Shown: positions 54,075 through 62,900, counted from the first letter of the stretch. The stretch is DNA of 64,000 bases from Symsagittifera roscoffensis (GCF_963678635.1 NW_026971219.1:21001-85000), one strand, 5' to 3'. Notes: generated by a model from the sequence alone, not told the origin. Made by a program: numbers and translations.

Positions 54075-54545
54075 ATGCGGCGCGACCAAGGCGTTAAATG
54101 CGCGACTTTCCACACCATGGCGGAGATGGCGCGACTTATCAGACCAAGGCTGAGACGGCGCAAATTTCCAGACATAGGCGGATACTTTCCAGACCATGAC
54201 GGATACGGCGCAATTTTCCATACCAAGGCGGAGACTGCGCGACCAAGGATGAGACGGCGCGACCAAGGAGGAGACGGCGCGGTTTTCCAGATCAAGGTGG
54301 AGACAGCGCAACTTCCCAGACCGAGGCGGAGACTGCGCGACCAAGGCGGAGACGGCGCGACCAAGGAGGAGACGGCGCGGCTTTCCAGATCAAGGCCGAG
54401 ACTGCGCGTTCGAGGCGGAGACGGCGCGACCAAGAAGGAGGCGGCGGGGCCTTACCAGATCAAGGCGGAGACAGCGCAAATTTCCAGACCAAGGCGGGAT
54501 CGACGCCTATTTCGAGACAAAGGCGAAAGCGAAGCGATTTTCCAG
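54075..54545 (+). repeat. 20/29-bp GC-rich minisatellite, block 1
   Basis: This block is built from units of about 20 bp (GCGGAGACGGCGCGACCAAG) and about 29 bp, in which an extra 9 bp of the TTTCCAGAC type sits between GGCGCGAC and CAAGGCGGAGAC. The two lengths are mixed irregularly. Open frames on both strands run through it (Arg/Gly/Asp-rich forward, Pro/Ser/Arg-rich reverse), but unit lengths of 20 and 29 are not multiples of three and indels are frequent, so I do not read it as coding. Confidence 0.85.
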
Positions 54546-55449
54546 ACCTTTTTCCCAGACTTTCCAGACTCGAACTCTCATACGACTATGCAATTTGGGT
54601 CTAAATCCGGATGGGGCGCGACCCTTGACGCGAATCATGTCCAGACGATCCAGACCTTATGCAAAAGCTTTCAAGACTCAAATTCTGGGCGCGACATTGC
54701 AATTTGTGTCTAAATCCGGATGTGGTGCGACCATTGGCGCGCCTCAAGTCCATAATTTCTAGACCTTATGTCCAGACTTGCCGGACTCAAACTCTCGGCG
54801 CGACTATGCAATTTGGGTCTAAATCCGGTTGCGGCGCGACCATTGTCGCGACTCAGGTCCAGACTTTCCAGACCTTATGTCAAGACTATCCACATTCAAA
54901 TTTTCGTCACAATTATGCATTTTGGGTTTAAATCTCGATGCGGCACGACCCTTGGCGCGATTCTTGTCCAGATATTCCAGACGTTTTGTCCAGACATTCC
55001 AGACTCAAACTCTCGGCGCGAATCTGCATTTCGGGTCTAAATCCGGATGCGGCGCGACCCCTGCGCGATTCATTTCCAGACTTTCTAGACCTTATGACAA
55101 GAACTCAAGACTCAAATTTTCTGGTCAATTATGCGAATTGAGTCTAAATGCCGATGCGGCGCGACCCTTGGCGCAACTCTTATCCAGTTTATCCAGACCT
55201 TATGTCTAGATTTTCCAAACTCATTTTCTCGGCGCGACTTTGCATTTTGAATCTAAATCCGGATGCGGCGCGACTCTTTGCGTGACTCATGTCCAGATAT
55301 TCCAGACTTAAACTCTCGGCTCGACTATGCAATTTGTGTCTAAATCCGGATGCTGCCTGTCCCTTTACGCGACTCATGTCCAGACTTTCCAGTTCTTAGG
55401 TCGAGACTCAAATTCTCGGCGCGACTACGCAATTTGGGTCTGAATCCGG

Positions 55450-55920
55450 ATGCGGCGCGACCAAGGCGTTAAATGCGCGACTTTCCACACCATGGCGGAG
55501 ATGGCGCGACTTTTCAGACCAAGGCGGAGACGGCGCAAATTTCCAGACATAGGCGGATACTTTCCAGACCATGACGGATACGGCGCAATTTTCCATACCA
55601 AGGCGGAGACTGCGCGACCAAGGTGGAGACGGCGCGACCAAGGAGGAAACGGCGCGGTTTTCCAGATCAAGGTGGAGACAGCGCAACTTCCCAGACCGAG
55701 GCGGAGACTGCGCGACCAAGGCGGAGACGGCGCGACCAAGGAGGAGACGGCGCGGCTTTCCAGATCAAGGCCGAGACTGCACGTTCGAGGCGGAGACGGC
55801 GCGACCAAGAAGGAGGCGGCGGGGCCTTTCCAGATCAAGGCGGACACAGCGCAACTTTCCAGACCAAGGCGGGATCGACGCCTATTTCGAGATAAAGGCG
55901 AAAGCGAAGCGATTTTCCAG
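55450..55920 (+). repeat. 20/29-bp GC-rich minisatellite, block 2
   Basis: This is the second copy of the block at 54,075, shifted by 1375 bp and nearly identical to it. It keeps the same irregular order of 20- and 29-bp units and the same terminal run with GGGATCGACGCCTATTTCGAG. Shared order means the whole block was duplicated as part of the composite unit rather than expanding independently. Confidence 0.85.
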
Positions 55921-56824
55921 ACCTTTTTCCCAGACTTTCCAGACTCGAACTCTCATACGACTATGCAATTTGGGTCTAAATCCGGATGCGGCGCGACCCT
56001 TGACGCGACTCATGTCCAGACTATCCAGACCTCATGCTAAAGCTTTCAAGACTCAAACTCTCGGCGCGACTTTGCAATTTGGGTCTAAATCCGGATGTGG
56101 TGCGACCATTGGCGCGCCTCAAGTCCACAATTTGCAGACCTTATGTCCAGACTTTCCGGACTCAAACTCTCGGCACGACTATGCAATTAGGGTCTAAATC
56201 CGGGTGCGGCGCGACCATTGTCGCGACTCAAGTCCAGACTTTCCAGACCTTATGTCCAGACTTTCCACATTCAAATTCTCGTCACGATTATGCATTTTGG
56301 GTTTAAATCTCGATGCGGCACGACCCTTGGCGCGATTTTTTCCAGACATTCCAGACTTTTTGTCCAGACATTCCAGACTCAAACTCTCGGCGCGAATCTG
56401 CAATTTGGGTCTAAATCCGGATGCGGCGCGACCCTTGACGCGATTCATTTCCAGACTTTCTAGACCTTATGACAAGAATTCACGACTCAAACTTTCTGTG
56501 CAATTATGCAAATTGAGTCTAAATGCTGATGCGGCGCGACCCTTGGCGCGACTCTTGTCCAGTTTATCCAGACCTTATGTCTACATTTTCCAAACTCCTT
56601 TTCTCGGCGTGACTTTGCATTTTGAATCTAAATCCGGATGCGGCGCGACTCTTTGCGCGACTCAAGTCCAGATTTTCCAGACTTTAACTCTCGTCTCGAC
56701 TATGCAATTTGGGTCTAAATCCGGATGCGGCGCGTCCCTTTACGCGACTCATGTCCAGACTTTCCAGTTCTAATGTCGAGACTCAAATTCTCGGCGCGAC
56801 TATACAATTTGGGTCTGAATGCGG

Positions 56825-57165
56825 ATGCGGTGCGACCAAGGCGGTAAATGCGCGACTTTCCAGACCATGGCGGAGACGGCGCGACTTTTCAAACCAAGGC
56901 GGAGACGGCGCAAATTTCTAGACATTGGCGGATACTTTCCAGACCATGACGGATACGGCGCGATTTTCCACATCAAGGTGGAGACAGCGCAACTTCCCAG
57001 ACCAAGGCGGAGACTGCGCGACCAAGGCGAAGACGGCTCAACTTTCCAGACCAAGGCGGATCGACGCCTATTTCGAGACAAAGGCGAAAGCGACGCAATT
57101 TTCCAGACCAGAGCGGAGACGCCGCGACCAATAAACAATTCTTCAAAACCGAGGTGGATACGGAG
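56825..57165 (+). repeat. 20/29-bp GC-rich minisatellite, block 3, shortened; array end
   Basis: The third copy starts with the same TGCGACCAAGGCG and GCGCGACTTTCC sequence as blocks 1 and 2. It lacks several internal units (about 340 bp against about 470 bp) and ends in degenerate units (ACCGAGGTGGATACGGAG). Beyond about 57,165 no further satellite unit is recognisable, so this is the right boundary of the array. Confidence 0.8.
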
Positions 57166-57342
57166 AGATATTCTTTAACTTCAAATAACCTTTAATTTTC
57201 ACCTTCAAAACCGGAAAAAATGCATGCCGTAATCGTATCACTAAGATACCAAAAAAGCTTTTTAATCATTTTAGAGAAGTCATAGCTAATCATTAGTCTT
57301 TCAACCAGCTTGACTGTATGTTGTTTTGGCCTAGACGTTTTT
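57166..57342. other. AT-rich unique spacer between satellite and retrotransposon
   Basis: About 177 bp of A+T-rich sequence occur once in the window. There is no open frame of note and no similarity to satellite or gag. It could be host DNA or the outer part of the 5' LTR. Deciding needs the 3' LTR, which would lie beyond the right edge. The end of this stretch (GTTTTT before TGTCC) is the left breakpoint of the tandem duplication that follows. Confidence 0.5.
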
Positions 57343-57478
57343 TGTCCAAAAAATGATCCGAAAAAAAAACACTGAAAATGAAGTTGTTAATCAAAAAACT
57401 TAAATTATCACAAGAAAGTATAAGTATAACAATTTTAGCCATCATTGCATGAACTCAAAGAAAAATAGCTACTTGTCA

Positions 57479-57545
57479 TATATATATTATCTATCCTCTA
57501 ACCTTTAGCTATATATATAATGTGTTGATTGGCGCCATAGGTACT
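57479..57545 (+). promoter_or_regulatory. Candidate TATA motifs and primer-binding site, copy 1
   Basis: Two TATATATA runs lie at about 57,479-57,490 and 57,510-57,520. TGGCGCC follows at 57,530-57,536. In LTR elements a tRNA primer-binding site begins with TGG just after the 5' LTR, and TGGCGCC begins several known ones, so the LTR could end near 57,529. No CA end or full tRNA match was established. A second possible TGG start is TGGTGCGGC near 57,558. The same motifs recur 1598 bp later at 59,077-59,143. Confidence 0.2.
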
Positions 57546-57694
57546 GGCCATGTGTTTGGTGCGGCTAACAATTAATTAGTACCTGCCAATGTTAGTTACA
57601 TCCGTTGATGATTTGAGTTTGTTGCTTAACCTTTGAGTCTGGAAATCAATTGTTAAACTCAGTGAATTTACGATATAGAATCTGCATTTTTCAC

Positions 57695-58837
57695 ATGGCG
57701 CAGCAAGCAGGACAGAGCGCGGGAAGGGGAAAAATTCCACTTGGAATTACGGCATTTTGGCCTAGCAAATGCACGGAATCACCGATGCTGTGGGAGCATT
57801 GGATTACACGATTTACATGGGGCGTAATAGCATTCTACTTTAATCGGGGGTTAACCGCGGCACAAATCACAGATCTGCCACTGGAAGTACACGGAAGAAA
57901 TCGTCTGGAAGCAGAGCAGACACTAATTTCCAACCTTTGTTTGTGTTTCGGGGAACGTGGACAGGAGGAATTACACAACCGGAAACCCCATTTGAATCTG
58001 GCGACCAATCGATATCCTCGGGCTTTGAATGAATTTGAAAGTGTTTTCAAGAAGGAGAGAAATGGAACGTTCGAGACAAACCAGCTAATATCCCGAAAAC
58101 AACGCGAAGGGGAAACATTGGAAGAGTTTCACTCCGTATTGAGTGGGCTAGCCGCTAGGCGTGATTTAGGAGCGCTGGAACGACGCGTGTTGCGTGATGT
58201 CTTTATAGTAAATATGTCTAATAAGGAGGCTCAAACGGAATTATGTCGTTCAACAAGAACACCAGATGAGGTATACCGAACTGCTTTGTCATACGAGCGG
58301 GGTGACAAATACGCCAAATCATATAAGGTATCTGGTGGCGGACTTACAACAGCGCCAGCGGGGTCACTGCAGATAAAAGCGGAGCCAATAAGTGCAATCA
58401 GAGGAGGATATCGTCGACCATTTCAACGAGGTGGACGTGGATTGGCCAGAGGATGCACGAGGGGCCGCGGAAGAGCGGATCGCAAATGGTACAATTGTGG
58501 TCAGAGTGGTTTTACCCCTGATCATATCCCAAAGTGCCCAGCAACAAATGCAACCTGCAATTTTTGTCGGAAAACCGGGCATTACGAGCGGACTTGTAGA
58601 GGACGTCGATCGGCAAAAAGGGGTCGTGTGGGTATGATAAATGAGGACGGCACCGACGGTGGGCTTGTGCAAGATTATCCGGAGGAGAGTGCGTCCAACT
58701 ACGGAAGTTCCGTTGGATGGGTAACTGATTCCAAGGCACCGGCACATGGATGGGATTCGGATAGTTCAACGGAGTACGTTGTTATGTCAATTCGTCGGAA
58801 GGAAGAAGAAGAGCTGAGAGTCGCGGGGCTAAGCTAG
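57695..58837 (+). CDS. gag: Gypsy-type Gag polyprotein, copy 1 (380 aa, intact)
   Basis: Gag builds the intracellular particle and packages element RNA. I chose the ATG at 57,695 (MAQQAGQ); the frame is open a further 15 codons upstream but without an ATG. Residues about 30-205 look like a retrotransposon capsid domain (QREGETLEEF near 136-145). Residues 236-262 are rich in Arg and Gly, as in RNA-binding tails. Two zinc knuckles follow. The second is canonical (C288, C291, H296, C301). The first has Trp265 where the first Cys is expected, leaving C268, H277 and C281. The C-terminus is acidic and ends at TAG. There are no stops or frameshifts, in contrast with pol. Copy 1 is followed by only a protease stub. 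Confidence 0.9.
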   Translation: MAQQAGQSAGRGKIPLGITAFWPSKCTESPMLWEHWITRFTWGVIAFYFNRGLTAAQITDLPLEVHGRNRLEAEQTLISNLCLCFGERGQEELHNRKPHLNLATNRYPRALNEFESVFKKERNGTFETNQLISRKQREGETLEEFHSVLSGLAARRDLGALERRVLRDVFIVNMSNKEAQTELCRSTRTPDEVYRTALSYERGDKYAKSYKVSGGGLTTAPAGSLQIKAEPISAIRGGYRRPFQRGGRGLARGCTRGRGRADRKWYNCGQSGFTPDHIPKCPATNATCNFCRKTGHYERTCRGRRSAKRGRVGMINEDGTDGGLVQDYPEESASNYGSSVGWVTDSKAPAHGWDSDSSTEYVVMSIRRKEEEELRVAGLS

Positions 58838-58940
58838 CCCTGAAAATCAACGGCGAGGCAACTCAAGCGTGAATTGATAGCGGTTCGCCGATATCTATTT
58901 TCACTATTGGAGAGCTGAAACGTACTCTGGGAGCATGCAA
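58765..58940 (+). pseudogene. Protease start, copy 1, truncated by duplication
   Basis: The pol frame (-1 relative to gag) opens at 58,765 and overlaps the gag end by about 73 nt. It contains an in-frame TGA at 58,870-58,872, two codons before the aspartic-protease triad Asp-Ser-Gly at 58,876-58,884. The fragment is cut at 58,940 by the junction with the second copy of the leader, so it has no GRD motif or later pol domains and cannot encode an enzyme. Confidence 0.8.
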
Positions 58941-60538
58941 TGTCCAAAAAATGATCCGAAAAAAAAACACTGAAAATGAAGTTGTTAATCAAAAAACTTA
59001 AATTATCACAAGAAAGTATAAGTATAACAATTTTAGCCATCATTGCATGAACTCAAAGAAAAATAGCTACTTGTCATATATATATTATCTATCCTCTAAC
59101 ATTTAGCTATATATATAATGTGTTGATTGGCGCCATAGGTACTGACCATGTGTTTGGTGCGGCTAACAATTAATTAGTACCTGCCAATGTTAGTTACATC
59201 CGTTGATGATTTGAGTTTGTTGCTTAACCTTTGAGTCTGGAAATCAATTGTTAAACTCAGTGAATTTACGATATAGAATCTGCATTTTTCACATGGCGCA
59301 GCAAGCAGGACAGAGCGCGGGAAGGGGAAAAATTCCACTTGGAATTACGGCATTTTGGCCTAGCAAATGCACGGAATCACCGATGCTGTGGGAGCATTGG
59401 ATTACACGATTTACATGGGGCGTAATAGCATTCTACTTTAATCGGGGGTTAACCGCGGCACAAATCACAGATCTGCCACTGGAAGTACACGGAAGAAATC
59501 GTCTGGAAGCAGAGCAGACACTAATTTCCAACCTTTGTTTGTGTTTCGGGGAACGTGGACAGGAGGAATTACACAACCGGAAACCCCATTTGAATCTGGC
59601 GACCAATCGATATCCTCGGGCTTTGAATGAATTTGAAAGTGTTTTCAAGAAGGAGAGAAATGGAACGTTCGAGACAAACCAGCTAATATCCCGAAAACAA
59701 CGCGAAGGGGAAACATTGGAAGAATTTCACTCCGTATTGAGTGGGCTAGCCGCTAGGCGTGATTTAGGAGCGCTGGAACGACGCGTGTTGCGTGATGTCT
59801 TTATAGTAAATATGTCTAATAAGGAGGCTCAAACGGAATTATGTCGTTCAACAAGAACACCAGATGAGGTATACCGAACTGCTTTGTCATACGAGCGGGG
59901 TGACAAATACGCCAAATCATATAAGGTATCTGGTGGCGGACTTACAACAGCGCCAGCGGGGTCACTGCAGATAAAAGCGGAGCCAATAAGTGCAATCAGA
60001 GGAGGATATCGTCGACCATTTCAACGAGGTGGACGTGGATTGGCCAGAGGATGCACGAGGGGCCGCGGAAGAGCGGATCGCAAATGGTACAATTGTGGTC
60101 AGAGTGGTTTTACCCCTGATCATATCCCAAAGTGCCCAGCAACAAATGCAACCTGCAATTTTTGTCGGAAAACCGGGCATTACGAGCGGACTTGTAGAGG
60201 ACGTCGATCGGCAAAAAGGGGTCGTGTGGGTATGATAAATGAGGACGGCACCGACGGTGGGCTTGTGCAAGATTATCCGGAGGAGAGTGCGTCCAACTAC
60301 GGAAGTTCCGTTGGATGGGTAACTGATTCCAAGGCACCGGCACATGGATGGGATTCGGATAGTTCAACGGAGTACGTTGTTATGTCAATTCGTCGGAAGG
60401 AAGAAGAAGAGCTGAGAGTCGCGGGGCTAAGCTAGCCCTGAAAATCAACGGCGAGGCAACTCAAGCGTGAATTGATAGCGGTTCGCCGATATCTATTTTC
60501 ACTATTGGAGAGCTGAAACGTACTCTGGGAGCATGCAA
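58941..60538 (+). repeat. 1598-bp direct duplication, copy 2
   Basis: This is the second copy of the leader-gag-protease start. Unlike copy 1 it continues into the rest of pol (TGTACATTTG after 60,538), so it is the copy in the original element context, and copy 1 is the inserted one or the two are equivalent products of unequal exchange. Identity to copy 1 is about 99.8% by eye, implying a recent event or an assembly duplication. Confidence 0.95.
59293..60435 (+). CDS. gag: Gypsy-type Gag polyprotein, copy 2 (380 aa, intact)
   Basis: The protein is identical to copy 1 as far as I can see: ATG at 59,293, TAG at 60,433-60,435, the same capsid-like region, Arg/Gly-rich tract and two zinc knuckles with the same Cys-to-Trp change in the first. 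That change therefore predates the duplication. This copy lies directly upstream of the pol remnant, whose protease frame is -1 and overlaps by about 73 nt. I saw no classical X-XXY-YYZ slip site in the overlap, so how Pol was once made is unclear. The leader with TATA-like runs and TGGCGCC precedes this copy too. Confidence 0.9.
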   Translation: MAQQAGQSAGRGKIPLGITAFWPSKCTESPMLWEHWITRFTWGVIAFYFNRGLTAAQITDLPLEVHGRNRLEAEQTLISNLCLCFGERGQEELHNRKPHLNLATNRYPRALNEFESVFKKERNGTFETNQLISRKQREGETLEEFHSVLSGLAARRDLGALERRVLRDVFIVNMSNKEAQTELCRSTRTPDEVYRTALSYERGDKYAKSYKVSGGGLTTAPAGSLQIKAEPISAIRGGYRRPFQRGGRGLARGCTRGRGRADRKWYNCGQSGFTPDHIPKCPATNATCNFCRKTGHYERTCRGRRSAKRGRVGMINEDGTDGGLVQDYPEESASNYGSSVGWVTDSKAPAHGWDSDSSTEYVVMSIRRKEEEELRVAGLS

Positions 60539-60730
60539 TGTACATTTGAAACCTCTGGATCCGAAAGATGACCAGTTTCGCGACTACGGTAATAATCCAT
60601 TGAAATTTCTGTGAAAATGCTGGTTACCCTCCATTCCAACGGATGGACCAGCTCGGCGGATATCAATGTCATTGGTGGGTGTAGACCGTCTATTATCGGC
60701 AGGGACCTAATGCCAGTACCAGGACTGATG
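60363..60730 (+). pseudogene. Gypsy aspartic protease, broken
   Basis: Retroelement protease cleaves Gag and Pol. The catalytic Asp-Ser-Gly lies at 60,474-60,482, two codons after an in-frame TGA (60,468-60,470). A frameshift near 60,600 moves the frame from that of the DSG triad to that of the conserved Gly-Arg-Asp (60,698-60,706), the second hallmark of the fold, preceded by a hydrophobic Ile-Ile. Length between the two motifs, about 75 codons, is normal for the family. Two lesions make it inactive as it stands. Confidence 0.85.
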
Positions 60731-61585
60731 TTAGTACAAGCACCGCCGGAGAAGGGGGTCTACAGCATACATTCACATGGAGGAACTGTGGAGACGGACG
60801 AAAACTTGGATGATTGGCAGAAACTTTTCAGTAAGCAATTTCACCATCTTTTTCGCAGGGTAGGGCATATCCGTAATTATAAAGTGCAGGCTGAATTCTT
60901 TAAGAATTTAATTCCAGTCCAACACAAGGGTAGGCAAGTGCCCATTACATTACAGGAAAAAGTTGATAAGGAGATTGAAAAACTTTTGGAATAAGGCCAC
61001 ATTCAAAAATTGGAAGAATATTTGGACAAATGTTTTGTTTCACCTTTTGTTATCACAGTGGAAAAGGATGGTTCAGTCAAACTTGCGTTGGAATCAAGAG
61101 AACTAAACAAACAAGTACACAAAAATTAATATCAAATGCGCAATATTGAAGAAATAATGGACATAGTGGGACTAACAATCAGCAAACGAAAACAGGGGGA
61201 AGTTTTTTACAACAATGGATCTCACGTACGCATGCGAACAACTTTCACTAATTGAAAATACTAGCAAGCATCGTATCTTTTTTTTGGTGGGAAGTCGCTC
61301 CACTGGTACCTATCGTTTCAAGACGGGTTTCTATGGATTGACATTTATGCCGACGGAATTTCAACGGGTTATGGATGCTATACTATCTGAATTCCCGTGC
61401 GCGTATGCTTTTATAGATGATATCTTGGTAATTTCAAAAGGTACCAAAATTGAACATATTGCCCTTGAAGAGAAGATTTTACGAAATTGGATAATAAAAT
61501 ATGGCTTTGAAATTGGAAAATGTCAATTTGCAAAGAACACCTGTGAATGGTTAGGCCATCGGATTACAAAATCAGGGATTACAAC
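60731..61585 (+). pseudogene. Gypsy reverse transcriptase, broken
   Basis: This is the RNA-dependent DNA polymerase of the element. The N-terminal part (to 60,994) ends in TAA at 60,992. The frame continues with fingers-region sequence containing KDGSVK to a second TAA at 61,127-61,129. A frameshift near 61,200, beside G- and T-runs, leads into the frame holding the first catalytic Asp (MDLTYA, Asp at 61,218-61,220), the RFKTGFYGL stretch and the catalytic Phe-Ile-Asp-Asp (DD at 61,416-61,421). The core residues survive although the frame is split in three. Another frameshift near 61,585 leads to the thumb and connection. Confidence 0.92.
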
Positions 61586-62220
61586 AATGGTACGGAAACA
61601 GATCCGATTGATGAATTGGCCGCTCCGAGAACGCTTTCGCAATTGAAGTCGTTTGTGGGGTCAATCCATAGCCTTCACAAATATTTCCCGTCTTTGGCAG
61701 AAACTTCGGCGCCATTTAATCCGCTGCTTAGTAAGAAAAATGAGTTCGTATGGCCAAATGACTGTCAAATAGCATTCGAATCGCTCAAAAAGCAAGTTGC
61801 GAATATCGTCGAACTTAAGCATTTTGACGTGCATAAAGATATACGGATTGTATCCGACGCGAGCCATAATGGGTTGGGGGCTGTACTTTAACAACTAGTC
61901 ACTGAGGATTGGCGCCCTATATCATTTGCATCACTGTTCCTTAATGCAGCTGAAAAGAAAGATTCGACGAGAATGAGTTAGAAATGCTGGCCGTAGTTTG
62001 GGGCTCGGAGTATTTCATAAATTATACTTTCGGTCGGAAATTTACCGTGGTGAAAGATCACAAAGCTTTAGTATCATTATTGAATGGATATAATAAGAAA
62101 AATAAGAATATGTTCAGTCGATTGACTCGTTGGATTGATCGAAATATTCCCTTTGATTTCGTCATTGAACTTATGCCAGGGGCTAAAATTGGACTGGAGG
62201 ATTTTCTATCAAGGCATCCG
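61586..62220 (+). pseudogene. RT connection and RNase H domain, broken
   Basis: RNase H degrades the RNA strand of the RNA-DNA hybrid during reverse transcription. The connection region (SQLKSFVGSIHSL) leads into the first RNase H Asp (61,856-61,858, in SDAS). A TAA lies at 61,889-61,891. A frameshift follows between about 61,892 and 61,960. The next frame holds the Glu motif ELEMLAVVW (Glu at 61,981-61,983) and the Asp of KDHKAL (62,056-62,058). The module ends near the DFLSRHP-type motif at about 62,200-62,220, which usually closes Gypsy RNase H. Confidence 0.88.
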
Positions 62221-62900
62221 GTGGGGAAGGCAACAAGAGTTAGCCTTTATGATAACACTTTCACGGTTGCCAAATTGCAGTCAATTACCAATTCACTCGG
62301 TTATATTAACACCAATAGAGGAATTATCAAAGCATCAAAAGAATCAATTGTTTCAGCTAATGATATACAAGCTGAAAACGATAGAGCTAATTCTCCGTCG
62401 GAATAGGGCGTCAAAACGCGTGACATTCGGTTAACCAATCAGAAACCAGTGAAGCTTATGGTTGAGTTTAATGACCGCAAAGGCGCAAAAACCGTCAAAT
62501 CGATTACTGAGTGTGAATTACCACAGTCTGATATTAATTCTATTGTAAACAACAACCTTCCTTTCGGCAAGAGAAATATTTCAAAAATGAAATCACTGAT
62601 TTTGAGAGAATTAAATAAAATACTTTTGAAACTTCCAGAAACTACGAGTGGCATTAGCAGTGAGGTGGAGGTGGTTGACACACGGCTGGAGGCGGAGACA
62701 AATCATACTAGGGACGTAAAATGCAACACAGTCATATCCATTCCCTCGGCTTTCTGTGGTGAACTATTTCCAGCGGTATATCCAGCGGGAGGAAAAGTTA
62801 TTATGTCAGTAATTCCCCGAGACTGCAAAATTGTCCGGAAAAGCGATGCACTACCCGAACTGTTCAATCTCAAGCTAGTCGAGGTCAATTATAAAGGAAA
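62221..62900 (+). pseudogene. Pol linker between RNase H and integrase
   Basis: The RNase H frame continues with one TAG (62,404-62,406) and is otherwise open to about 62,900. The translated linker is about 225 residues, rich in Asn, Ser, Lys and Glu, with no motif I can name. It may include the N-terminal extension of integrase. It is longer than I would expect for a simple linker, so a short insertion or an unrecognised segment is possible. Confidence 0.55.

Larger units (their letters stand above)
53070..57165 (+). repeat. Composite 1375-bp repeat at the array edge
   Basis: Markers repeat at 1375 bp: 53,454/54,829/56,204, 53,563/54,938, 53,814/55,189 and 54,075/55,450/56,825. Each unit holds about 900 bp of 109-bp-type monomers followed by about 470 bp of a different 20/29-bp repeat. 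The third unit is shortened inside its 20/29-bp part and ends at the array boundary. The monomers here include diverged and shortened ones (for example CCCCTGCGCGATTC near 53,688). Confidence 0.88.
57343..58940 (+). repeat. 1598-bp direct duplication, copy 1 (leader, gag, start of protease)
   Basis: Copy 1 starts at TGTCCAAAAAATGATCCG and ends at GGGAGCATGCAA. The same sequence follows at once as copy 2. The bases TGT are shared between the left breakpoint, the internal junction (58,941) and the right breakpoint (60,539), a 3-bp microhomology. The three differences I noticed are one base in the leader near 57,502, one near 57,545 and one silent change in gag near 58,125. Confidence 0.95.

Noticed and set aside
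54033-56040. Pro/Ser/Arg-rich reverse-strand frames and an Arg/Gly-rich forward frame of about 210 codons
   Set aside because: They lie in the 20/29-bp minisatellite, change composition with frame and have no start context or conserved domain.
57130-57135. AATAAA as a polyadenylation signal at the satellite end
   Set aside because: It is a six-base word in AT-rich sequence with no gene upstream.
30-57165. Hundreds of open frames of 60-240 codons on both strands in the satellite
   Set aside because: They repeat the same few peptide words in all three frames at 109-bp steps and stop at a shared TAA. Indels are not multiples of three and start contexts are monomer copies. They are satellite shadows.
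57650-57694. Longer Gag start 15 codons upstream
   Set aside because: That extension begins with TTG, not ATG. The first in-frame ATG is at 57,695.
57835-58769. Reverse-strand frames inside gag (and their copies at 59,433-60,367)
   Set aside because: They are antisense shadows of gag without a recognisable domain, duplicated only because gag is.
60363-60435. Programmed -1 frameshift signal between gag and pol
   Set aside because: The frames do overlap by 73 nt in the -1 sense, but I found no X-XXY-YYZ heptamer or obvious downstream hairpin, so no signal is claimed.
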